A stretch of 64,000 bases of DNA from Clostridium_X cadaveris (GTDB lineage: Bacteria > Bacillota > Clostridia > Clostridiales > Clostridiaceae), in the NCBI RefSeq assembly GCF_039521325.1, contig NZ_BAAACD010000005.1; one strand, 5' to 3'. The notes under the pieces were generated by a model. That model was not told the DNA's origin. It saw only the letters and a list, made by a program, of their open reading frames with translations, and ran no database searches. Positions 16,265 through 24,177 of this stretch are shown here, in pieces (the first letter of the stretch is position 1; the number at the start of each line of letters is the position of its first letter). The position numbers were made by a program, and so were the translations under genes.

Positions 16265-17065
16265 ATGATGAGAAAAAAGAAAAAGGCTATGACATTGATA
16301 GAAGTTATAATAAGCATAGGAATATTTGCTATCATAGCAATCCCTATTTCAACTATGATTTTAAAAGCTATAGATGCAAATAGACAAGGAGAATACAAAC
16401 AGCAGTCTATAAATTATGGTCAGAAAATCATGGAAAAGCTGAAGTCATTAGACGATGAAGAATTCTTGAATTTAGATAAAAATCATGATTTGCAAGATAT
16501 AGAAGTATTAAAAAAAGATATGGGCTATGCTTTAGACGGAAGTAAGAATGGGTATAAAATCACAGGAACAATAACACCTGTGGAAAAATATACCGTTCAA
16601 AAAGTGGAAAATGCTTATGATTCAATAGATGCAGATGTGTATTTAAGTATAAGTAGTAATAAGAACTCAGCCATGAAAATTAAAGATGGTATCAAATATG
16701 ATTTGGGAATGATTGATGATAAATTATCTATAGCTATAAATGAAGACTCTTTAATTATAAATAACAAGAAATTCAGAAATTCAATAACTTCAATTCTCAT
16801 ATTGTTTGAAGAAGACAGCAAGAATCAATATATACTTGATTTAAATAATAAAAAATCAGGATTAAATCTTTATATAGCAAAAGAAAGAGGGAGTGAAGCT
16901 TCCTATAATATGAACAGTCATGGAAATTCTATTAATATATATGAAGGAATAATAAAAGAAAGAGATTTGAGTTATGGTGAGAGCAGACTTTACAATATAG
17001 AACTTAAAATAGAGAAAAACGGAAAAGTATTCAATATAGAAGGTGACAAGAGAGTCAGGAGGTAA
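16265..17065 (+). CDS. Minor pilin, PilV/GspI-like
   Basis: 266 residues from ATG 16265, which has AGGTGG five bases upstream; the GTG at 16256 is inside that site. The N-terminus KKKKAMTLIEVIISIGIFAI is a prepilin motif with Ala in place of Gly at -1 and Glu at mature position 5. The hydrophobic helix runs to about 38, then a mostly beta region with no Cys. Position within the minor pilin cluster suggests a role in initiating the pilus or forming its tip. The globular part matches no family I recognise. Confidence 0.78.
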   Translation: MMRKKKKAMTLIEVIISIGIFAIIAIPISTMILKAIDANRQGEYKQQSINYGQKIMEKLKSLDDEEFLNLDKNHDLQDIEVLKKDMGYALDGSKNGYKITGTITPVEKYTVQKVENAYDSIDADVYLSISSNKNSAMKIKDGIKYDLGMIDDKLSIAINEDSLIINNKKFRNSITSILILFEEDSKNQYILDLNNKKSGLNLYIAKERGSEASYNMNSHGNSINIYEGIIKERDLSYGESRLYNIELKIEKNGKVFNIEGDKRVRR

Positions 17066-17076
17066 GGATAAGGAGT

Positions 17077-18966
17077 ATGAAAAGGAAAGTTAAAAAAGGA
17101 TCTTCTTTATTATATGTAGTAATTCTTACAGCTATGTTGATTACCTTTGGAACAGTAGTGCTTATATTGACTGTAACTGATTATAAGATGAGAATAAGTG
17201 AAGGAAATAGGATAAAGAATCTTTATAGCGCGGAGTCAGGTATTGAAGAGGCTTATGGAAAGTTATCTAAACTTCTATATATAGCTGTTGAAAATGGTCA
17301 GAAAGCTGTAAAAGAAAGTGAGGATAAAGATAAAGAAAAAGAAAATTTTAAGAAAGCATATAAGGATACTGTTGAGAAGAATATAAAAGAAACATTAGAA
17401 AGTGAATATATATCTAAAAATGGATCTAGACCAAATTTAATTGTAGTAACTCCAGATGAAAGTTTAAAGTTTAAAGATGATAAGATGAGTGTTGTTGTCC
17501 AAGCATCTTTTGTAGATAAAAATAGCTTAAGCAAGACTATACAATCTACATTTAATATAGCAATTCCTGAATATGAAGGCATAACCTCATCATCAATTTC
17601 AACAATACCAATAAAGCCAGCATGGTCAAAGGCTATAGTTGCAGAAAAAAATATGCTTTTAAAAGGACCTGTTGTTTTAGATGGAGGGGCTTATATAGGG
17701 GGGAAGGCTGAAGGTAATGAGAAGGGACTTATAGTTACTTCTCGAGGAAAAGCTGATGTTACTAATGGAGATATCATAACTTTAGAGGACATACGACTAA
17801 AAGGTATAGATAGTAATTTCAAGGTTGACAAAAGCAATGTTTTTACAGACAGCTTAGTTATAGAAAAGTCAACAAGTGAAGCTCACATAGATATAAAAGG
17901 AAAGGTTTATGCCAATAATGACCTAGCATTAAATGCAAATAAATCAAGCATAAATATTGAAGGTGGTTTTTACGGAATTAATGATGAGACTGAATTAGGT
18001 ACTTTTGAAGAAGATAGCAAGAAATCAAGTTCAATTTATGTAAATAACGATGATTTAGGAGAAAATAATGGATCATACATAAATATAAAAAATGAAGCAC
18101 TTATAATGGGAACTGCATATATAAAGACGAATCCACATTACCAAACAGGAGAATCGGTGGCTATCAAAGGAAATTACAGGATATATGCTGAGACTCTTAA
18201 TATGGGACCACTATCTGGAGAAAACATATTATTTAAGTATAAAGATCCCATGCAGCTTGCAGATGCTTTCAAAGATGGAAATCTATTAAATTATGAAGAT
18301 AAGAGTGCTTATATAAAGCAGTATATAGAAGAAAACCCAAAAGATATAAGAATAAAGTACGGTGAAGGAATAACTCTGCCTGCCAATACTATAAATGTAG
18401 GAGGTATATTTACTAATGGAGAGTTTAAACCTTCCAATTATATCGTTGATAATGAAGGTGGTATAGTAAAGGAAGCTAAAACTTTCTATGAAAATGCTGT
18501 AGATAGTGTGAATTTAGACAGTGATATAAAGTTTGAAAATATAAAATTTGAAGCAATACAATTAGGCGGAGAGGTTTTATATTTAGACAATAGTTCTAAG
18601 CTTACATATATATTAGGAAATGGTGGAGAAAGAGTATCAGGAGAAGGTTATGAAATAGATGCTTCTCATCCTATAAAAGGTGTGGTCATAACCTCTGGAG
18701 ATGTGATAGTAAGAGGCAAAGTAAATTTTACAGGTACCATAATAACTAAAGGAAATATAATTTTTGAAGACGATAAATCAAAAGTCATAAAGTATGATAG
18801 AGACTATGTACAAAGTATCATAGGAGCAAAGTTTGATTTATTTAAAGATGTACTTTCAAGTAGTCCAGATAGCGTTGTTTTAAAGCCAGGGAATACAACC
18901 TCTTTAGTGAATGCTGTAGATATGAAATCGCTTATATCTATAAAAAAATGGAAGATTATAAAGTAA
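17077..18966 (+). CDS. Large PilX/GspK-like pilus protein
   Basis: 629 residues. Leader KKGSSLLYVVILTAMLITF ends in Gly, but the residue at mature position 5 is Tyr, not Glu; loss of Glu5 is the mark of GspK-type tip pseudopilins. This is followed by the PilX N-terminal signature (NRIKNLYSAESGIEEA). The rest (about 130-629) is repetitive beta-rich sequence (GPVVLDGGAYIGGKAEG, KGVVITSGDVIVRGKVNFTG) like a right-handed beta-helix of the polymer-forming type, much larger than any usual minor pilin. It overlaps the region of the next gene's ribosome binding site. Inference: sits at or near the pilus tip. Confidence 0.72.
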   Translation: MKRKVKKGSSLLYVVILTAMLITFGTVVLILTVTDYKMRISEGNRIKNLYSAESGIEEAYGKLSKLLYIAVENGQKAVKESEDKDKEKENFKKAYKDTVEKNIKETLESEYISKNGSRPNLIVVTPDESLKFKDDKMSVVVQASFVDKNSLSKTIQSTFNIAIPEYEGITSSSISTIPIKPAWSKAIVAEKNMLLKGPVVLDGGAYIGGKAEGNEKGLIVTSRGKADVTNGDIITLEDIRLKGIDSNFKVDKSNVFTDSLVIEKSTSEAHIDIKGKVYANNDLALNANKSSINIEGGFYGINDETELGTFEEDSKKSSSIYVNNDDLGENNGSYINIKNEALIMGTAYIKTNPHYQTGESVAIKGNYRIYAETLNMGPLSGENILFKYKDPMQLADAFKDGNLLNYEDKSAYIKQYIEENPKDIRIKYGEGITLPANTINVGGIFTNGEFKPSNYIVDNEGGIVKEAKTFYENAVDSVNLDSDIKFENIKFEAIQLGGEVLYLDNSSKLTYILGNGGERVSGEGYEIDASHPIKGVVITSGDVIVRGKVNFTGTIITKGNIIFEDDKSKVIKYDRDYVQSIIGAKFDLFKDVLSSSPDSVVLKPGNTTSLVNAVDMKSLISIKKWKIIK

Positions 18967-18983
18967 TAGATGTGGAGGAGAAT

Positions 18984-19496
18984 ATGAAGAAAAAAGGAAT
19001 GACCTTGGTAGAGATAATAATAGCTTTAGCTATATTTGCTATAGTAGTACCTGTAATATTTTTCTTTTATATGTCTCACTATAAGGCTCTTGATAAAACA
19101 ACTATAATGTCTGATTTGCAGCTTCAAGGTGGAAAAGCAAGAGAGCAACTAAGTAATATATTTATGGAAGGCAGTCATATAGATAAAGTTACAGATAAAG
19201 AAGGAAATGAGATATCTTTAATGAATGAACTAGTTGGAGTTAGTAGGATTGTTTTTATTGATGGTGAAAACATGAGACACGATATTTATATTGAAAACAA
19301 TGAGATAAAGCATTTAAAAAATAACAAATATGAAGGAAAAATTGCAGGAAAAGTAGACTCTATGAAAGTTAAAAATGCAGGCATAAAAAAAGATAATGTT
19401 AAGGGCGTAGGAATAATGAAATTTTATATAAAATTTAAAGAAAAAGATTTAGAGTATGAAGTAGATTTTAACGTTAATTTGAGAAATAGGGAATAG
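18984..19496 (+). CDS. Minor pilin, PilW/GspJ-like
   Basis: 170 residues from ATG 18984, preceded by GGAGG with 5-base spacing; the upstream in-frame ATG at 18948 lies inside the previous gene without a ribosome site. Prepilin motif MKKKGMTLVEIIIALAIF: cleavage after Gly5, Glu at mature position 5. The hydrophobic helix reaches about residue 26, then a compact alpha/beta region with no Cys. Together with the gene at 16265 and the GspK-like protein it forms the minor pilin set expected to prime pilus assembly. Confidence 0.8.
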   Translation: MKKKGMTLVEIIIALAIFAIVVPVIFFFYMSHYKALDKTTIMSDLQLQGGKAREQLSNIFMEGSHIDKVTDKEGNEISLMNELVGVSRIVFIDGENMRHDIYIENNEIKHLKNNKYEGKIAGKVDSMKVKNAGIKKDNVKGVGIMKFYIKFKEKDLEYEVDFNVNLRNRE

Positions 19497-19507
19497 GGGT
19501 GTGCTGA

Positions 19508-21598
19508 ATGATTGGCAAAGGAAAAACTAAAAAAAGGTATCTTTATTTGTTCTTTGCTATAATTTTAATAATATTTATAGTAAAAGCAGGGTTTAATGCA
19601 ATTGCAGCTCAAAATAAGCCTCAATTAAATATTTCAGTAAGTACAGATAGAAGTAAGTACTTGGTTAACGAGGACATAAATATCACATATAGAATAGAAC
19701 CACAACCTTTAGAACTAAAAGATGTAAATGCATTAAAAAATAAAGAAATATTATTTGTTATGGATACATCGGATACACCATTTTCTCAAGGAAACTTAAA
19801 CAAGGAAAAAGATATAGCAAGAAATTTCGTAAATAAATTTAAAGATATACCAAATGTACAAATATCTATATTAAATTATGATATATGTACAAGAAATCTT
19901 ACAGGACTTAAGAGCCCCTCAATAGATTACGAAAGAGGAGAATTGATAGGCTTCATAAATAATGTTGGGATACATCCAAGTGCACCATGGTGGGGAAGTA
20001 ATATTGGTGATGGACTAAGACGTGCATTAGCGGGATTTTCTAAAAATGACTCTAAGAAATACGTAGTCTTTATGTCAAAATGCAAACCTAATTATTACAC
20101 TTCTACTAGGAGGAGTGGACCTTACTATACGATAATTGATGATAAAAGTGATTTATATTATAGCGGCAATAATATTTTTGTTTCTAAAAATGGATTTGAC
20201 TATGCATTAATAATGGCTAATGAAATGAAAGTCAGAAATATAACGAACTTTTTCATTGGGTTCAATGGACTGATTTTGAATAATGTAAAGACTATAGCTC
20301 AGTTATCTGAAGCTAGTGGTGGAAAAGCTTATAATGGAAAAAATCTTGATTCTATAAATGATATTTTTAATGATATAGCAGATCAAATAAAAGCTGATTA
20401 TATAGTTGATGATATAAAATTTAAGTTCACTTTACCAAACAACATTACTTACTCAGGGGATAAGGTTGGGGTAACTGAGTATGGACGTAATTTATCAATG
20501 GAAATTCCAAATATAATTTATAAGCTTAATGATAGAAAAAATAAATATATAGCAGATCCTATAGAATTTTCGATATCGTTAAAATCCAATAAAAGTGGTA
20601 ATTATACTATAGGAGATGGATGGACATTAAATTATAAGGCTATAAATGGAAAAACCATAACTCAAAAAGTGCCTGATTTCACTATATCAGTGAATTCTTT
20701 AGAAGTAGGCTTTGACGTGGAAAGGGCATTTGTGAATTCTAAAGGTAGTATAGGATTAGGGAAAAAAACTACAATTCAATATAAGGTGAATCCTAAAGTT
20801 GTTTCTGTTCCTTCAGAATTTGCAAATAGAGTAAATGAAAATAATATATTAAGCAATCCTAAGATAATTGAAACTTTGCCTGAAGGGGTTGAGTTTACAG
20901 ATACGTTAAGTGGTTATCGAGAAATTGAAGTTCCATTAAAATATGTTTACGACAAAAAGAAGGGTGGGTTTTATGCTGCTCCTGTAGTTATTGAAGCGGA
21001 GATAACATCTGATAAGCCTGGGAAACATATTTTGAATAATGGGAAGTTTTCATATAATGATTTTGAGAATATATTATCTAGTGAAAAGTTTAATTCTCTG
21101 ATACTTAAAGTTGAGGATGAGTATATACTTAAGCAGGGTCTATTTGATATAAATAAGAATAACTATAGTAGTCTTGGTGAAAATTACATAAAGAATTTGG
21201 ATAAAATAAATATAACGGATGGATCTATGAATAGACTAGGTGCGTATGTAAGAAGTAGTGGACAAGATTTTATATTAAATATAAATTTAATGGAAATAAC
21301 TCATTTTAATATGCTGTCTTTTAATGATATTTCTGTTGAAGTGTACAAAGTTGATAAAGAGAATAAGCTTAAAAAAATTAATGCACCATACAAAATCAAT
21401 GGAAATAAGAATTTGAGGATTTCTATAAATGGAGATAGCTCAGAAGAATACTGTTATTACATTATTAATTATAATTTTAGAGTCAACTGCAAAAATAAGA
21501 ATATTAGCACTCAGATTTCAAGTAAAGCTACAATAGAAAATAGCAAAAAAGAAAATATCCTTCCTATTAATATAGTATCGCTGCCAGACTTATTTTAA
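19508..21598 (+). CDS. Membrane-anchored surface protein with VWA-like domain
   Basis: 696 residues. An N-terminal basic stretch and hydrophobic segment (about 11-32) form a signal anchor. Residues about 75-295 resemble a von Willebrand A domain: strand EILFVMDTSDTPFS in place of DxSxS, SNIGDGLRRALAGF at the second metal loop, and KYVVFMSKCKP as a further core strand. The first motif is imperfect (DTSDT), so metal binding is uncertain. The C-terminal ~400 residues look like immunoglobulin-type repeats (SISLKSNKSGNYTIGDGWTL, ITSDKPGKHILNNGKFSY). Last gene of the pilus operon before a terminator; by analogy to VWA-bearing PilY1/PilC tip adhesins it may be a pilus-linked adhesin (inference). Confidence 0.6.
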   Translation: MIGKGKTKKRYLYLFFAIILIIFIVKAGFNAIAAQNKPQLNISVSTDRSKYLVNEDINITYRIEPQPLELKDVNALKNKEILFVMDTSDTPFSQGNLNKEKDIARNFVNKFKDIPNVQISILNYDICTRNLTGLKSPSIDYERGELIGFINNVGIHPSAPWWGSNIGDGLRRALAGFSKNDSKKYVVFMSKCKPNYYTSTRRSGPYYTIIDDKSDLYYSGNNIFVSKNGFDYALIMANEMKVRNITNFFIGFNGLILNNVKTIAQLSEASGGKAYNGKNLDSINDIFNDIADQIKADYIVDDIKFKFTLPNNITYSGDKVGVTEYGRNLSMEIPNIIYKLNDRKNKYIADPIEFSISLKSNKSGNYTIGDGWTLNYKAINGKTITQKVPDFTISVNSLEVGFDVERAFVNSKGSIGLGKKTTIQYKVNPKVVSVPSEFANRVNENNILSNPKIIETLPEGVEFTDTLSGYREIEVPLKYVYDKKKGGFYAAPVVIEAEITSDKPGKHILNNGKFSYNDFENILSSEKFNSLILKVEDEYILKQGLFDINKNNYSSLGENYIKNLDKINITDGSMNRLGAYVRSSGQDFILNINLMEITHFNMLSFNDISVEVYKVDKENKLKKINAPYKINGNKNLRISINGDSSEEYCYYIINYNFRVNCKNKNISTQISSKATIENSKKENILPINIVSLPDLF

Positions 21599-21636
21599 AA
21601 AAGTAGCTTCAAGATTATCTTGAAGCTGCTTTTATG
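21599..21636 (+). terminator. Intrinsic terminator of the pilus operon
   Basis: AAAAGTAGCTTCAAGA (21599-21614) pairs with 21618-21633 (one G-T pair, 3-base loop) and ends in TTTT. Confidence 0.85.
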
Positions 21637-21654
21637 TTGTAATAAATAAATTTC

Positions 21655-21692
21655 ATAATATACTTATAAAACTTCATTTTTAAGTATATTAT
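21655..21692 (+). repeat. 12-bp perfect inverted repeat ahead of second pilin gene
   Basis: ATAATATACTTA (21655-21666) is exactly inverted at 21681-21692 across 14 bases. It lies in the 200-base gap between the terminator and the second pilin gene. AT-only composition except one C/G pair; it could be an operator or a weak hairpin. Confidence 0.45.
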
Positions 21693-21706
21693 GGGAAAAA
21701 ATCTTA

Positions 21707-21745
21707 AGATGATAAGTATAAAAATAATATATATGTCTATCATCT
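21707..21745 (+). repeat. 8-bp inverted repeat in second pilin leader
   Basis: AGATGATA (21707-21714) is inverted at 21738-21745. It is the second such element in the same leader, 55 bases before the pilin start codon. No c-di-GMP riboswitch consensus is present. Confidence 0.35.
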
Positions 21746-21799
21746 ATGGATAAGGGCTAAATTAAAATATAAAGTTAAAGTGTTAAGGAGGAATATATA

Positions 21800-22201
21800 A
21801 TGATTAAAAAAGGAAATAAAACAAAGAAAGGCTTTACCCTTATAGAGATGATAATAGTCATAGCAGTTATGGCTATCATAGGAGCAATAGCTATCCCAAA
21901 TCTTTCAGCAGTGAAAGATAATGTTGCCCAAAAAGCTGACAATGAAAGCTGTGCAACAATTGAGAGGACAACCAAAATGGTACTTGCTGATAAAGATTTA
22001 TCCAAATCTACAGCAAAATACAATGTGACTTTTAATAATGGAGCTGTATCAGTATCTGGTGCTAATGATAAGGGGGATGGTAATGTGGCATCAGAACTTC
22101 AAAAATGTCTTGCAGATATAAAAGAACCACAAGCAGATGGGAAAAAAGGATTTGTCATATCTATAGAAAATTCAAAAGTAACAGTTAATACAACAACTTA
22201 A
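21800..22201 (+). CDS. Second type IV pilin
   Basis: 133 residues, prepilin motif KKGFTLIEMIIVIAVMA with cleavage after Gly11 and Glu at mature position 5. The first 60 residues closely match the pilin at 12897 (same helix, and ADNESCATIERTTKMVLAD against ADEQSRATVERVATMLAAD), while the C-terminal third differs. It has one Cys in the mature part. AAGGAGG precedes the ATG. It is separated from the pilus operon by a terminator, so it is transcribed on its own and could be an alternative or separately regulated major pilin. Confidence 0.88.
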   Translation: MIKKGNKTKKGFTLIEMIIVIAVMAIIGAIAIPNLSAVKDNVAQKADNESCATIERTTKMVLADKDLSKSTAKYNVTFNNGAVSVSGANDKGDGNVASELQKCLADIKEPQADGKKGFVISIENSKVTVNTTT

Positions 22202-22338
22202 TTAACAATATATAAAGTTAAATATAATAGAAAACTATTAAAAATCACGGGGATGGGGCAATATATATAGTAAAATTATCAAAATGTATATGATTTCATA
22301 TAAACTTTCTTAAGTTTATAAATTAACATACAGAATTA

Positions 22339-22361
22339 TGCGAAATATTTCATATTTTGCA
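22339..22361 (+). promoter_or_regulatory. Palindrome abutting the guaB promoter, possible operator
   Basis: TGCGAAATAT-TTC-ATATTTTGCA is an inverted repeat with 9 of 10 positions matching, ending at the base before the -35 element. Position and symmetry suggest a dimeric repressor or activator site; it does not fit the PurR box I know. Confidence 0.4.
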
Positions 22362-22390
22362 TTGACAAGGCGAAAAAAAACTAATAAAAT
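22362..22390 (+). promoter_or_regulatory. Promoter of the guaB-guaA transcript
   Basis: TTGACA (22362-22367), a 17-base spacer and TAAAAT (22385-22390). The transcript would begin near 22397, about 65 bases before the riboswitch aptamer. Confidence 0.8.
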
Positions 22391-22460
22391 AGTATAAAAT
22401 ACAGAGAGTAAGAAAAATAACTTGCATATACAATTCAAAAATGAAATTTTTATTTCATTT

Positions 22461-22525
22461 ACTCATATATACCCTGAATAAGGCAGGGAGTATCTACCGG
22501 AAACCATAAATTACCGACTATGAGT
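22461..22525 (+). promoter_or_regulatory. Purine (guanine-type) riboswitch aptamer
   Basis: P1 CTCATA/TATGAG, P2 CCCTG/CAGGG with loop AATAAGG, junction TATCTACC, P3 GGAAA/TTACC with loop CCATAAA, then GACTATGAG. The GG of loop 2 can pair with the CC of loop 3 as in known purine aptamers. The discriminator base before TATGAG is C, which selects guanine or hypoxanthine over adenine. It controls guaB, the committed step of GMP synthesis. Confidence 0.93.
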
Positions 22526-22544
22526 GAGATTAATTACTTTACCT

Positions 22545-22600
22545 AAAAGTACATTAATTTCACTTTCATTTAAAGTGGATTTAATGTGCTTTTTATTTTA
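22545..22600 (+). terminator. Expression-platform terminator of the purine riboswitch
   Basis: AAAAGTACATTAA (22545-22557) pairs with 22581-22593, with an inner CACTTT/AAAGTG stem, then TTTTATTTTA. It forms when guanine stabilises P1, turning guaB off. Confidence 0.8.
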
Positions 22601-22629
22601 GAAAAATAAAAAAATCGGAGGTTTAAATC

Positions 22630-24084
22630 ATGGGGAAAATAATTAAAACAGCTTACACATTTGATGATGTACTTTTAATGCCAAACAAATCAGAGATATT
22701 ACCAAAGGAAGTATCATTAGGAACAAATTTAACAAAAAAGATAAGACTTAATATACCTCTAATGAGTGCTGGAATGGATACTGTTACAGAATCTAAAATG
22801 GCTATAGCTATGGCTAGAGAAGGCGGTATAGGAATAATACATAAGAATATGACTATAGAGGCACAAGCTGAAGAAGTAGATAGAGTTAAGAGACAAGAGA
22901 ACGGAGTAATAACAGATCCTTTCTACCTTCATCCAGATAATACTATAGAAGATGCTCAAAAGTTAATGAGAAAATATAGAATATCAGGAGTTCCAATAAC
23001 AGTAGAAGGAAAGCTTGTTGGAATACTTACAAACAGAGATGTTATTTATGAAAATGATTATTCAAGAAAAATAGAAGAAGTTATGACAAAAGAAAATTTA
23101 GTTACTGCTCGTGAAAATACAACATTAGAAGAAGCTAAGGAATTATTAAAATCTCATAAAATAGAAAAACTTCCTCTAGTTGATGAAAACAATAATTTAA
23201 AAGGACTTATAACAGTTAAAGATATAGAAAAGGCTAGGATTTTCCCTAATGCAGCGAAAGATGAGCAAGGAAGATTATTATGCGGAGCAGCAGTTGGAGT
23301 TACAGGAGATGTAATGGATAGAGTTGATGCTCTTGTGAAAGCTCAAGTTGATGTTATAGTAATAGATACAGCTCATGGACATTCTTTTGGAGTTATGGAG
23401 GCAGTTAAAAATATAAAGGCAAGATATCCTGAACTTCAAATAATTGCAGGAAATGTTGCTACAGCAGATGCAACTAAAGATTTAATTGAAGCAGGAGTTG
23501 ACTGTGTAAAAGTTGGTATAGGACCAGGATCGATATGTACAACAAGAGTTGTTGCTGGAGTTGGAGTTCCTCAATTAACAGCAGTTATGGATTGTGCAGA
23601 AGAAGCTTCAAAATATGGGATTCCTGTTATAGCTGATGGTGGAATTAAATTCTCAGGAGATATAGTTAAAGCTCTAGCAGCTGGGGCTTCAGTTGCCATG
23701 ATGGGATCAATGTTTGCTGGATGTGAAGAAGCACCAGGTGAAATAGAAATATATCAAGGAAGAAGCTATAAAGTATACAGGGGAATGGGTTCTTTAGGTG
23801 CAATGGCTTGTGGAAGTAAGGATAGGTACTTCCAAGAAGGAAATAAAAAGCTTGTACCAGAAGGGGTAGAAGGAAGAATACCTTATAGAGGACATGTTTC
23901 AGATATAATATTCCAAATGTGTGGAGGAATACGTTCAGGAATGGGATATTTAGGATCGGCAAATTTTAAGATTTTATGTGATACTGCAAGATTTGTAGTT
24001 CAAACTTCATCAGGATTAAGAGAAAGCCATCCACATGATATAAATATAACGAAGGAAGCTCCAAATTATAGTATAGATAGATAA
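22630..24084 (+). CDS. guaB: Inosine-5'-monophosphate dehydrogenase
   Basis: 484 residues, standard length. It oxidises IMP to XMP with NAD, the first step to GMP. The TIM-barrel domain carries the catalytic Cys303 in GIGPGSICTTRVVAGVG, with a Bateman module of two CBS domains inserted at about residues 95-205 (YRISGVPITVEGKLVGILTNRD and HKIEKLPLVDENNNLKGLIT). The active-site flap region holds GMGSLGAMACGSKDRY. Controlled by the guanine riboswitch upstream; guaA follows, so both steps to GMP share a message. Confidence 0.98.
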   Translation: MGKIIKTAYTFDDVLLMPNKSEILPKEVSLGTNLTKKIRLNIPLMSAGMDTVTESKMAIAMAREGGIGIIHKNMTIEAQAEEVDRVKRQENGVITDPFYLHPDNTIEDAQKLMRKYRISGVPITVEGKLVGILTNRDVIYENDYSRKIEEVMTKENLVTARENTTLEEAKELLKSHKIEKLPLVDENNNLKGLITVKDIEKARIFPNAAKDEQGRLLCGAAVGVTGDVMDRVDALVKAQVDVIVIDTAHGHSFGVMEAVKNIKARYPELQIIAGNVATADATKDLIEAGVDCVKVGIGPGSICTTRVVAGVGVPQLTAVMDCAEEASKYGIPVIADGGIKFSGDIVKALAAGASVAMMGSMFAGCEEAPGEIEIYQGRSYKVYRGMGSLGAMACGSKDRYFQEGNKKLVPEGVEGRIPYRGHVSDIIFQMCGGIRSGMGYLGSANFKILCDTARFVVQTSSGLRESHPHDINITKEAPNYSIDR

Positions 24085-24177
24085 GAGTTCTTATGATAAA
24101 CTCTTATAGTGAAATATCAAAGAAAAACAAAGATTGTAAAGTTTAGAAAAAGCAATCAACTTTAGAGGAGGGTATTC

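Noticed and set aside
21636..21799. c-di-GMP riboswitch ahead of the second pilin gene
   Set aside because: I looked for the conserved GGGACGCAAAGCC-type core of class I and the class II consensus because clostridial pili are often so controlled; neither is present.
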